From NCBI RefSeq assembly GCF_001442615.1, contig NZ_LMXN01000004.1, positions 372,001 to 436,000 of the forward strand: 64,000 nucleotides of DNA, given 5' to 3'. Both the position numbers and the translations under genes were made by a program. Source of the DNA: Algoriphagus resistens (GTDB lineage: Bacteria > Bacteroidota > Bacteroidia > Cytophagales > Cyclobacteriaceae). This document shows, in pieces, positions 55,239 through 63,156 of this stretch; position 1 is the first letter of the stretch, and each line of letters begins with the position of its first letter. The notes beneath the pieces are model-generated. The model had not been told where the DNA came from and ran no database searches. It worked only from the letters and a program-made list of their open reading frames with translations.

Positions 55239-55643
55239 CTGCAGTGCAAAGCTCTTCCGTTCTAGTCCTTATTTATTGATTTTAAAAAGTTCACTTTCTG
55301 TTTATCGATATCCAAACGGCAACATAAAAGACATCCAAAAAAACGATCCATCCAACTGATTTTGTTGAATTGAATCTGCTCACCGGTCTCGTTGGGGATA
55401 AAAAAGATTGCTTTCCCAATCCTACCTAAAACCCTGCGGAAGCTGTTAACCTGAGAATGCCTAAGAGAGGACTACTCTTACAAGCGCTATCTGATTTTTT
55501 TTGGAATCAGTACCTGGAGAATCTGCGAATTAATATTAGGGTGGGAAAAACGAGTCTGTCCCAAATTAGCAAAAGAGCTAAGTAAAAAATCTGCTATTGA
55601 AGCGGCAATTGTGTTTGTGGCGGTTTATCCTGCCTGTTTATGT
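55239..55643. other. Gap with no gene seen
   Basis: Only short frames with stops; a short Lys/Arg-rich frame near 55455-55550 (RGLLLQALSDFFWNQYLENL) shows no recognisable family. Likely decayed DNA. Confidence 0.35.
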
Positions 55644-56114
55644 TTATTCATTTATCGAAATAAAAATATCCACTTCTGCCTGATTCCAATCCTGACTTCT
55701 TTCATCATAAACCTCAAAGTCCACTCCAAATTTCCGGTTTATTTTTGAATTCCATATTTTTTCCCAAGCTTCTGTAATGCATCCGGTCATTTCCCCTTTA
55801 GCACTAACCTTCACGTAATTTTGGGAAGGAACTATTAACTCATCTAGCCCCGTCGGGGTTTTAGTTTTTTTGTCCACTTTACAGCCTATGAAATATGAAA
55901 AGGGTTTCGTCTCATCCTTCTCATATTCATAATATACAGCGTAAATTTCATCTCCCAGCTTATTGGGAATAAGGCCGGTTATTTTTTCCGTTTCGAATTT
56001 TTGCCATAGGCTCCCACAATCCACACTTGATTGCTTGTTCTCATTAGTGGTTTTGTTTTCAAGTTTTATTCCAATTAATTTAAACCCGTCTTTCATGTGA
56101 TTATAATTTATCAT
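55644..56114 (-). CDS. GyrI-like effector-binding domain protein
   Basis: A 156-residue stand-alone AraC-type effector-binding domain (GyrI-like). Motifs: 'FKLIGIKLENKTTN' at the start, 'LWQKFE' (~37), 'EIYAVYYEYEKDETKPFSYFIGCKVD' (~56-81, two parts), 'YVKVSAKGEMTGCITEAWEKIWN', and the closing 'DFEVYDERSQDWNQAEVDIFISI'. Such domains bind small hydrophobic or cationic molecules; stand-alone copies are often hydrolases or sponges. First ATG used; an ATG six codons in (MKDGF) is also possible. Part of a cluster of small unrelated genes. Confidence 0.85.
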   Translation of the reverse strand: MINYNHMKDGFKLIGIKLENKTTNENKQSSVDCGSLWQKFETEKITGLIPNKLGDEIYAVYYEYEKDETKPFSYFIGCKVDKKTKTPTGLDELIVPSQNYVKVSAKGEMTGCITEAWEKIWNSKINRKFGVDFEVYDERSQDWNQAEVDIFISINE

Positions 56115-56227
56115 TTAAAGGTGATATGGAATCTCGCATGCATTACAATCATCCCAGTGTGTGACTCTTGAGTCATGCTCGATTTCCTATTCTAATCTCT
56201 ACAGCTTTTCAAATTTATCCATCATAC

Positions 56228-56707
56228 CTACAATTTATCCCGCCCGATAAATCTATTATTGCCTAGTAAAAACCCAATAGCCCTTTCTACATTTTTTGAT
56301 ATACTCTCTTCCGATTTCAAAGACGAAATGTATCGGACAATCTCCTTCCTTAATGAAGGGGTTAACCCGTCAAATATTTTTTTTGCTTCCTGATTGTTTC
56401 CCAATGCTTCTACCAATTTCGGGTGAGGGGTGATGCTACGGTCTGAGGGATCATATTCCACCGTCAGTTGCACTAGCTCACCTATACGCTCGGGTGATTT
56501 TTGGAGCATATTGGTATTAATATAAAGCCTCCATTCCCCTAAATGCTTCATCAAAGTTTGTTGATAGTCTGCACCATTTATTCTTCCCCGTATTGGGATC
56601 GGACTCTTGTCACTTCCCGCTTGCTGAAAGATTTCATCCAAAATCTTTTTGGGGACGCTTGCGTAGGGATTTAAGCCTATGATTTTTATTTCTGCTTCAA
56701 ACTTCAC
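56228..56707 (-). CDS. DUF1905/YdeI-OmdA family protein
   Basis: A 159-residue protein with an N-terminal DUF1905 barrel ('FEAEIKIIGLNPYASVPKKILDEIFQQ', then 'PIPIRGRINGADYQQTLMKHLGEWRLYIN', each over 20 residues only in sum) and a C-terminal YdeI/OmdA-like helical part ('FDGLTPSLRKEIVRYISSLKSEESISKNVERAIGFLL'). Such YdeI-family proteins were linked to bacteriocin protection in a few species; the biochemical function is not known. Single gene. Confidence 0.85.
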   Translation of the reverse strand: MKFEAEIKIIGLNPYASVPKKILDEIFQQAGSDKSPIPIRGRINGADYQQTLMKHLGEWRLYINTNMLQKSPERIGELVQLTVEYDPSDRSITPHPKLVEALGNNQEAKKIFDGLTPSLRKEIVRYISSLKSEESISKNVERAIGFLLGNNRFIGRDKL

Positions 56708-56870
56708 TTGAAAACACGCTTTTATATTCAGTAGGTTTTGATGAAAGAAATGCGATTATTAGTTCTTTAATGCGGGCATCCTAAATTTCTAAAGGTAAAG
56801 AAGGGCCTCTTTTCCGCGGGGTTCAATCCATTTAATAGTGACAAGCTAGGTAACATCAGCTATGGGTTTT

Positions 56871-57365
56871 TCAATTATTGATCATTGCGGGTAATGCCTC
56901 ATCTTTATTCCTTAAATCCAGGCCCCCTTCAAAAACGGATTTTAAGTTAGTCAAATAAAAAGCCCATCCATTTGAGCAGCCTAAGCGAACATACTGTTTT
57001 GAATTATCATCAAGTGGGATATTATGATGCCTAAGCGTTACTATAACATAACCGTTAAGTTCTTCAAGGTTAACATCCACTAAACACTCGCCCTCAAAAG
57101 TGAATTGTATAAAATCTCTCCCATTCACGCTGGTAATTCTACCTTTCATTGGCTCGTCATACAAATACCAGTACCAAGCATAGGAAATGTCCTTAGCAAC
57201 GTTAGCTTTTCGGTCAAATGAGGTGTTCTCTAAACTGTAGAAATCGACCTGTTTCAAGAACCATTTTTCCAATTCTTCTGCTTTCGTCCAAGCATCATAA
57301 ATTTCCGCCAAACTAGCTTTAACTGCTATTCGCTTAGTAAAAGATGTCCAATCAAAATTTTTCAT
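56871..57365 (-). CDS. SRPBCC (AHSA1/START-like) domain protein
   Basis: A 164-residue SRPBCC protein. 'IAVKASLAEIYDAWTKAEELEKWFLKQVDF' (~13-42) is the classic START entry, with 'GRITSVNGRDFIQFTFEG' (~77-94) and the closing helix 'GWAFYLTNLKSVFEGGLDLR' (~133-152). Hydrophobic-ligand-binding fold of the AHSA1 group; no partner gene suggests a substrate. Confidence 0.88.
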   Translation of the reverse strand: MKNFDWTSFTKRIAVKASLAEIYDAWTKAEELEKWFLKQVDFYSLENTSFDRKANVAKDISYAWYWYLYDEPMKGRITSVNGRDFIQFTFEGECLVDVNLEELNGYVIVTLRHHNIPLDDNSKQYVRLGCSNGWAFYLTNLKSVFEGGLDLRNKDEALPAMINN

Positions 57366-57691
57366 TTTAGTGTTTTTTTTACTTATTAATGACCAAAGAG
57401 CAGGCGGGAATTAAAAGCCAATTCCCTGTACGCCGAGGCCAAGATTTAAGGCAGTGCCTATTTATTTTTTATCCGGTCCATTAGGAAAAGTTGGCTGAAA
57501 ATAGATTCTCCTATTGCGCCTATACCGTCATTGTTCACATGCTATGGGTTTCTGCTGAGACTAAGATAATAAATTCCCTTAACCCAATCCTCGCCCAACA
57601 CAGAGTGTTAAGATTTTCTTAAAATACCATGCTCTTTACCTGAAGGATTTACGCTTTAATTTTCAACCATTGTGATGGTATCATGATCGCT
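57366..57691. other. Gap without a gene
   Basis: 326 bases with stop codons in all frames; no repeat or strong hairpin noticed. Confidence 0.4.
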
Positions 57692-58126
57692 TTATCGGAA
57701 AACCATGGCATTCTCCAGTATATAATTGCACTGGTATATATCCACTGCATTCAGCTTGAGAATGCCCTTGAAAGTAACCACCTGATCCATTGTTAACCTT
57801 GGATGATTCTTGCCGAGTTTGAGTTCCACTATGGATTCGGGGCCGGCTCCTCCACAAAAAAAGCAGGCAGCAAACGGATTGGCTGAAAGTATATACACGT
57901 CATTGCCCCTATCTATTTCCAGTACATAACCTTTAATGATCACTTCCTTATTTTTCAAGGCCAGAACCGAAGGCCCGAAAGTCGGGAAATAGTAATACGC
58001 CTCTACTTCCTCGCTGTACTTGTCCGAAAAGGCCACATCAGAAAGTATATCCCAATTGATTATCGTCTGCGAGAAAACAGGAGTGGAAATTAGACAGCAT
58101 ACGAAAAGGAATGAAAATCTATGCAT
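57692..58126 (-). CDS. Small exported protein of the metal ABC operon (OB-fold-like)
   Basis: I choose the ATG at 58126 (MHRFSFLFVCCLISTPVFSQ), which makes a standard signal peptide and 144 residues; an earlier ATG at 58150 lies inside the permease gene. The mature part has strand-rich 'KEVIIKGYVLEIDRGNDVYILSANPFAACFFCGGAG' (split) with a CxxC and 'VVTFKGILKLN', suggestive of an OB fold similar to DUF3299 proteins. It is translationally coupled (8-base overlap) with the FtsX-type permease. In P. aeruginosa a comparable small protein accompanies a Zur-regulated MacB-like ABC pair; the parallel is inference. Confidence 0.7.
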   Translation of the reverse strand: MHRFSFLFVCCLISTPVFSQTIINWDILSDVAFSDKYSEEVEAYYYFPTFGPSVLALKNKEVIIKGYVLEIDRGNDVYILSANPFAACFFCGGAGPESIVELKLGKNHPRLTMDQVVTFKGILKLNAVDIYQCNYILENAMVFR

Positions 58127-59435
58127 CAGATAAGCTTTTGGATAAATCAATTTTAAATACAGTAATGGCGGGGATCAGAGCCGCTAAAAAGCCAATGGAC
58201 AAAGTGATCAGTAACAGATATCCCTCGTCCTTAAGCAATGCCATATCGGAAAACTCATAGCGATAGTCTGATTTCAGTAAAACGGAGATTACACCCAACC
58301 CAGCCCTACTTAAAAGCAAGCCCAGCACAAACCCGGAAAAGGCCACCAGCACCCCTTCCTGAAACACCATTCCGAGCAGCTGCTGCCGCGAAGCACCATA
58401 AGTACGAAGAAGAGCCATCTCGAAGGTACGTCCCTTCAGGCTTAGGTACAGACTGATAAACACACTGATCCCCGAAACCAGTATAACGGTGAAGGCGACC
58501 ATATTGAGTGTAGTAGTAGCTATCCCCATCAAACTAAAGAGCTTCAACAATTCATAGTTTGGCAAAGCAGCTTGCATGTTGGTTTTTTCATTGATCATTC
58601 TGGGTAACTGCACCATTCCCAGGGGACTTCTGAATTTTACCAGCATTGCTGTAATCTCACGTCCTTCCTCACGGGGAGCATCATGTGAATGGCCTTCATG
58701 ATCATCACTATAGGCAGATTTGGAATTCGCCTCCTCAGAATCATGGGCATGGTCCTCTTCCATTCGATCTCCATCTGTATGCTCCTCCTGATGGCTTTCT
58801 TCGGACTGGTGATTGGAGTGATTGTCATGGATATCCCAAACACTCTCAAGCCCGGTCAAAATCAGCTGATCAATGACAGATCCCGAAGGATGAAATATGC
58901 CCTTAACCACATAGTACTGATCTTCATGTACATGACCGCCTTCACTTAAGCCGTGGGAACCCAGAAATGTATCCCCTACTTTCAATCCTGTTTTTTCAGC
59001 AACAGCTGCCCCTATGCTTACTTCCAGAGAACTTGCCCACAATCTTCCTTCTGCCATTTCCATAGTGTAGATTTCAGGGTATTTATCCGTCGTCCCCACG
59101 ATACGGAAACTTTCATAACTATCTCCATAAGAAAGCGGAATCCCATACTCCACCAGTCTGTTTTTCTGAAGAGTTCTGGCCTCCGACAGCCTTATGTTTC
59201 CAGTGGGAACATCTACTTGGAATACGGCTGAAAGAATGAGTTGAAGAGGACTGCCCTTGGCTCCCACCACCATGTCTATGCCGCGGATATTAGTACTCAT
59301 CTGTGCTTGCAAATGCCTGTCAATGTGCAGCATCAAAGAGATGAGCGCTACACCGAGAGACAACAAAATCAAGCTTAATCCAGTCGAAAGAGGCTTCGAT
59401 ACGATATTTTTAATACTTAGATGGAAAATATTCAT
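58119..59435 (-). CDS. FtsX-type ABC permease with a His-rich insert
   Basis: A 438-residue MacB-like permease. N-terminal helix (~17-37), a periplasmic MacB_PCD region with the 'GIDMVVGAKGSPLQLILSAVFQVD' signature (~52-75, in parts), then three C-terminal helices (~305-332, ~352-378, ~408-430) typical of FtsX. Residues 203-251 hold ten His among Asp, Glu, Asn and Ser (HDNHSNH, HQEEH, DHAHD, DDHEGHSHD), a periplasmic metal-binding type sequence absent from ordinary MacB/LolC proteins. Overlaps the ATPase end by 4 bases and the following exported protein by 8, so it is the centre of a three-gene operon. Zinc or a similar divalent metal is inferred. Confidence 0.87.
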   Translation of the reverse strand: MNIFHLSIKNIVSKPLSTGLSLILLSLGVALISLMLHIDRHLQAQMSTNIRGIDMVVGAKGSPLQLILSAVFQVDVPTGNIRLSEARTLQKNRLVEYGIPLSYGDSYESFRIVGTTDKYPEIYTMEMAEGRLWASSLEVSIGAAVAEKTGLKVGDTFLGSHGLSEGGHVHEDQYYVVKGIFHPSGSVIDQLILTGLESVWDIHDNHSNHQSEESHQEEHTDGDRMEEDHAHDSEEANSKSAYSDDHEGHSHDAPREEGREITAMLVKFRSPLGMVQLPRMINEKTNMQAALPNYELLKLFSLMGIATTTLNMVAFTVILVSGISVFISLYLSLKGRTFEMALLRTYGASRQQLLGMVFQEGVLVAFSGFVLGLLLSRAGLGVISVLLKSDYRYEFSDMALLKDEGYLLLITLSIGFLAALIPAITVFKIDLSKSLSDA

Positions 59436-60091
59436 CCGTTAATAACTGAAGTCAGGTTTTTCGCAGAAAGAACTATAGAGTGGCTGAACTCAGATTTAAG
59501 ACGTTGATCGTGTGTGATAATAATAAGGCTCGCATTATTTCGCTGCGTCTGGGCCTTCAGCAACTCAATGACTTTGATGCAATTTTTATCATCCAATGCC
59601 GAGGTAGGTTCATCAGCCAGAATAAATTTGGGTTCATTGATTACCGCCATAGCAATACTGGCTCGCTGCTGCTCACCTTGGGAGAGAAGATGTGGGCGAA
59701 TGTTGATTTTGGAAAGTATTCCAAGCCCCTCCAACACATCTTTTATTTTCTGGGTGTCCGGTTGCTTCTTACCTACACACCGGATAATTGAGAGGTTTTC
59801 TCCCAAGGTGAGTGAATGTATAAAATGAGGGCGTTGAAATACTATTCCGATAGTACTGCCCCTAAAGGCATCCAGTTGCTTTCCGTCCAGTCGGGTGATA
59901 TCTGTATCGCCAATAAAAATCTTTCCTGTTTTAGGCTTCAAAAGACCTGCGATCAAGTGTAGAAAGGTGGTTTTCCCGATTCCTGATTCCCCCAAAACCA
60001 GTAAATTCTGTCCTTCACTTACCTGTAGATCAGGGAATTCAAAGCAGTTGTACAGGTCATATTCGAATGAAAGCGATTGTATAGTAAGCAT
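59432..60091 (-). CDS. MacB/LolD-like ABC ATPase
   Basis: Start at the ATG at 60091 (MLTIQSLSFEYD); the frame upstream is in the promoter region. 219 residues: Walker A GESGIGKTT (~34-42), signature LSQGEQQR (~134-141), Walker B FILADEP (~155-161), H-loop IITHD (~187). It drives the FtsX-type permease with the His-rich insert. A candidate promoter (TTG at 60143-60141, 20 bases, TAGGTTTG at 60120-60113) lies 22 bases before the ATG, with its -33 box inside a dyad. The metal-linked role is inferred. Confidence 0.9.
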   Translation of the reverse strand: MLTIQSLSFEYDLYNCFEFPDLQVSEGQNLLVLGESGIGKTTFLHLIAGLLKPKTGKIFIGDTDITRLDGKQLDAFRGSTIGIVFQRPHFIHSLTLGENLSIIRCVGKKQPDTQKIKDVLEGLGILSKINIRPHLLSQGEQQRASIAMAVINEPKFILADEPTSALDDKNCIKVIELLKAQTQRNNASLIIITHDQRLKSEFSHSIVLSAKNLTSVING

Positions 60092-60112
60092 ACCGATGTG
60101 TAATGGATGGCT

Positions 60113-60194
60113 CAAACCTATATACTTCAACGCTTATTTGCAATAATGTTGCATTTAAGTTTGATAATTTTTATGTTTGCAACACTATTGCAAA
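60113..60194. promoter_or_regulatory. Divergent promoter with two Fur/Zur-type dyads
   Basis: Dyad 1: TGCAA-TAATG-TTGCA (60139-60153). Dyad 2: TTTGCAA-CACTA-TTGCAAA (60176-60194). Rightward promoter: TTG 60149-60151, 20 bases, TATGTTTG 60172-60179. Leftward promoter: TTG (60143-60141), 20 bases, TAGGTTTG (60120-60113). Both -33 boxes lie in dyad 1; the rightward -7 box overlaps dyad 2. A repressor bound here would block both directions. Fur-family (Zur) binding is inferred from the dyad shape and from the metal genes on both sides. Confidence 0.7.
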
Positions 60195-60202
60195 AACAAA
60201 GT

Positions 60203-60616
60203 ATGAAAAACACATTCGCAGGAACTCATTTGGATTTTATCGGCTTTTCGACTTCAATAGCCTGTGCAATCCATTGCGCCTTATTACCATTTTTGATAAG
60301 TGCACTCCCTTTTTTAGGATTGGGATTTTTGGACAATCCATGGATAGAATACAGCATTATTTTGCTCAGCCTTTTTCTGGCGATATACGCGCTGTCACAC
60401 GGATATCTACGGCATCATAAAAAAAAGCTACCAATACTAATTGTCAGCTTAGGATTTCTGATCATTGCCTTTGGATTAATCGGGGGTCCTGAGGAGTTGG
60501 AATTTATCATTACACCCTTCGGGGCAGTGATGGTGGGGATCGCCCACTATGTCAACTGGAGCTATATACGAAAATCGGAAACAGAATTCCCAGACTGTAA
60601 AAACCATTCCCAGTAA
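60203..60616 (+). CDS. MerC-like inner-membrane protein
   Basis: I choose the ATG at 60203 ([15 protein letters not shown]), placed 8 bases after dyad 2; earlier in-frame ATGs fall inside the operator. 137 residues, four hydrophobic segments, and the MerC motif [20 protein letters not shown] (~18-37) with two Cys and a His. MerC was named for mercury uptake; in Bacteroidota MerC-like proteins are regularly found next to COG0523 GTPases in zinc-responsive clusters, as here. One base separates it from the GTPase gene. Confidence 0.88.
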   Translation: MKNTFAGTHLDFIGFSTSIACAIHCALLPFLISALPFLGLGFLDNPWIEYSIILLSLFLAIYALSHGYLRHHKKKLPILIVSLGFLIIAFGLIGGPEELEFIITPFGAVMVGIAHYVNWSYIRKSETEFPDCKNHSQ

Positions 60617-60617
60617 T

Positions 60618-61811
60618 ATGCAAAACAGAATTCCAGTGACCGTGCTAAGCGGATTCCTTGGTGCCGGAAAAACAACACTACTCAACCATATCCTCAACAA
60701 CCGTGAGGGATACAAAGTCGCTGTTATAGTCAATGACATGAGTGAAGTCAACGTAGATTCAAAGTTGGTTCAGAACGAGATCAAATTCTCCAGAACAGAA
60801 GAAAAACTTATTGAGATGTCTAATGGCTGTATCTGCTGTACACTTAGAGAAGACCTGATCCAGGAAGTACAGAAGCTCGCCCGTCAGAATAAATTTGACT
60901 ATTTACTAATAGAGAGTACTGGAATTTCCGAACCTATTCCTGTAGCACAGACCTTTTCATTTGAAACAGGAGACAGCCTACTGGATCTCCATGAGATCAG
61001 CAGGTTGGACACCATGGTTACCGTGGTGGATGCATTCAATTTCTTTAAGGATTTCAGCTCCCAAGAAACCATTTTGGACAGAAATATGACTGATGATCCG
61101 GAAGATGCCAGATCAATTGTAAATCTGCTTACTGATCAGATTGAGTTCGCCAATGTAATCGTTCTGAACAAAAGTGATTTGGTAGCAGAAGAAAACCTAA
61201 AATTATTGGAAGGAATGCTGATCAAGTTGAATCCTGAAGCGAAGATTATCCGGACTTCTTATGGACAGGTTTCTCCTCAAGAAGTTCTCAATACACATTT
61301 GTTTGATTATGACAAAGCCGAGCAGGCCGCAGGTTGGCTCAAGGAACTCAACAAAGAACATGTCCCTGAAACAGAAGAATATGGTATCAGCAGTTTTGTA
61401 TTCAGAGACCACAGACCTTTCCATCCCGGTAGGTTCTGGAAATTTATCAACCAATCCTGGCCATCAAATATCCTGCGAAGCAAAGGACTGTTTTGGCTGG
61501 CGACACGTCCCCATCATGCTTTGCTCTGGAGCCAGGCAGGAGGTTCATTGAAAGCAGATCTCTTTGGCACGTGGTGGGCTGCCTTTTCTGAAAAAGAAAG
61601 ACTGCGAAACCCGGGATATGTGGATAATAGGGAATTGATTATGGAAAAATGGGACGGTCAATTCGGAGATCGCATGAATGAGTTGGTCTTGATCGGGCAG
61701 GATATGGAAAAAGAGTTGCTCATAGAGGAGCTGACTTCATGCCTGGTCACCGAAAGTGAAGCTAAATATTTTTCCATGACCACCCAGTTTAAAGACGAGT
61801 GGCCTATTTAA
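60618..61811 (+). CDS. COG0523 metallochaperone GTPase (YciC/ZagA/CobW type), copy 1
   Basis: Start at the ATG at 60618, one base after the MerC stop; earlier in-frame ATG is within merC. 397 residues: Walker [10 protein letters not shown] (~12-20), the metal-binding CICC (71-74), the '[16 protein letters not shown]' switch (~103-118), LNKSDL (G4, ~177), and a C-terminal CobW domain with '[10 protein letters not shown]' and 'GLFWLATRP'. These GTPases insert or sense Zn, Co or Fe and are commonly produced during zinc starvation. The second copy follows 9 bases downstream. Target protein unknown. Confidence 0.92.
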   Translation: MQNRIPVTVLSGFLGAGKTTLLNHILNNREGYKVAVIVNDMSEVNVDSKLVQNEIKFSRTEEKLIEMSNGCICCTLREDLIQEVQKLARQNKFDYLLIESTGISEPIPVAQTFSFETGDSLLDLHEISRLDTMVTVVDAFNFFKDFSSQETILDRNMTDDPEDARSIVNLLTDQIEFANVIVLNKSDLVAEENLKLLEGMLIKLNPEAKIIRTSYGQVSPQEVLNTHLFDYDKAEQAAGWLKELNKEHVPETEEYGISSFVFRDHRPFHPGRFWKFINQSWPSNILRSKGLFWLATRPHHALLWSQAGGSLKADLFGTWWAAFSEKERLRNPGYVDNRELIMEKWDGQFGDRMNELVLIGQDMEKELLIEELTSCLVTESEAKYFSMTTQFKDEWPI

Positions 61812-61820
61812 TCCCTAAGA

Positions 61821-62792
61821 ATGAAGAAATCATCCCGTATTAATGTATATCTACTTACCGGTTTTTTGGGGGCGGGCAAAACCACAGTTTTAAACCGCCT
61901 CCTTGAAGCAAGGAAAAATAAGAATAACATTATTATTGAGAATGAGTTTGGAAAAGTATCGATTGACTCATATCTGGTGGCCACCCGATATGACTCTCTT
62001 TTTGAGTTGAACAATGGCTGCATCTGTTGCTCTTTGGATAAGGAGCTGGTAGATGTACTTGCCTCTATCATCAGCTCAGAGCCCAAGCCGGACAACCTAT
62101 TTATAGAAGCGTCAGGTGTCGCTGATCCCGGGAGTATTGCCGCACTTTTTACCCAGAAGGAAGTAGCTCTATACTTTGACTTAAAGTTGGTCATCTGTAT
62201 AGCGGATGCTTCCTGTCTGGAAGATTGGATCGATGAAGTCCCGGAAGTAAGCCGTCAAATCGCAGCAGCAGATGTTGTCGTATTGAATAAGAAATCCCTG
62301 GTAACGCCAAAATACCTCTTGGAACTGGTAGATCTGCTACTGAACATCAACACCTTGGCAAGAATAATACCCACCGATCAGGGCCAACTTCCGGTGGATA
62401 TTTTTACCCAAGAAAGAAGCGAGTGGCACCCAGCCAACACGTCAGAGTGGTGGGGGAAGGTTTCGGAACATCCATTGAAAAGCCTTACCCTGGACGTAAA
62501 CCAAGCATTTGACAGAGAAATGCTCCTTAATCAGCTCAAAATGGTTCTTTTCCTAAGCTATCACCAGATCTATCGTATCAAGGGGTTAGTTTGGTTCCAG
62601 GATGATAAAACTCCATCAATAATCCAGACACATGGAAAACAGGTGGAGATTTCACATTCTGAAAATAACCCAGCCATTGAATATCCAAATTCACAACTTG
62701 TAATCATCGGCAAGGGTCTTCAGCGGAGTGCTCTGGAAAAGCTGTTCAAGCGGGCGCTGTCTTGGCATACGCTTCCACCATCGACTTTCTAA
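61821..62792 (+). CDS. COG0523 metallochaperone GTPase, copy 2
   Basis: A 323-residue paralogue, shorter than copy 1: Walker [10 protein letters not shown] (~14-22), CICC (67-70), 'IEASGVADPGSIAALF' (~99-114), LNKKSL (G4 variant: NKKS instead of NKSD, ~168), and a shortened C-terminal domain with 'IYRIKGLVWFQ'. The G4 change may alter guanine binding. The last 47 bases run antisense over the end of a decayed gene on the other strand (62746-63115), so its C-terminus may have been fused to foreign sequence. Third gene of the rightward metal operon. Confidence 0.88.
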   Translation: MKKSSRINVYLLTGFLGAGKTTVLNRLLEARKNKNNIIIENEFGKVSIDSYLVATRYDSLFELNNGCICCSLDKELVDVLASIISSEPKPDNLFIEASGVADPGSIAALFTQKEVALYFDLKLVICIADASCLEDWIDEVPEVSRQIAAADVVVLNKKSLVTPKYLLELVDLLLNINTLARIIPTDQGQLPVDIFTQERSEWHPANTSEWWGKVSEHPLKSLTLDVNQAFDREMLLNQLKMVLFLSYHQIYRIKGLVWFQDDKTPSIIQTHGKQVEISHSENNPAIEYPNSQLVIIGKGLQRSALEKLFKRALSWHTLPPSTF

Positions 62793-63115
62793 ATATCACT
62801 ACCACTTCGTCCAGAACCGTATCATCATCCTGTAATAATACTTCTTCTATAAAAGTTTCCCCCAGGATTTCAACTTCTTTGAATTTCATCCCAAGAAATG
62901 AAAACATAAGTATGTCTCCCTTCTTGGCTCTGACATGAAATTCTCCCTTATATCGGCACAGTATCTACATCTGTCCCTTTAACTTCTACTGTCACTCCAG
63001 GAAGTGGCTCATATTCTAAATGGGTGACCTTACCATGAACCATACCCTCTTGGGCGAAACCCAAACAAGGTAAAAATAACAAAACGCAGATCAGCAATTT
63101 CGCATGTATCGACAC
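62746..63115 (-). pseudogene. Exported CarboxypepD_reg-like protein, frameshifted
   Basis: From a GTG at 63115: signal peptide (KLLICVLLFLPCLGFAQ), GKVTHLEYEPLPGVTVEVKGTDVDTVP, then TAA. In the next frame the expected continuation reads GEFHVRAKKGDILMFSFLG, ..EVEILGETFIEEVLLQDDD, then VLDEVVVIFRKSM to a TGA at 62746. Together this is a CarboxypepD_reg/SusC N-terminal-type beta domain of ~120 residues, ending with the DEVVV plug entry. One frameshift near 62965 breaks it. It may be the stump of a SusC gene or a small stand-alone protein. Confidence 0.6.
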
Positions 63116-63156
63116 CCTAATCTTAGTTTATTACGAGAAACCCTTCTGGCTTTTGT

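Noticed and set aside
58637..58949. Overlapping frames opposite the His-rich part of the permease
   Set aside because: The repetitive His/Asp/Glu codons open all frames; these are shadows of the permease gene.
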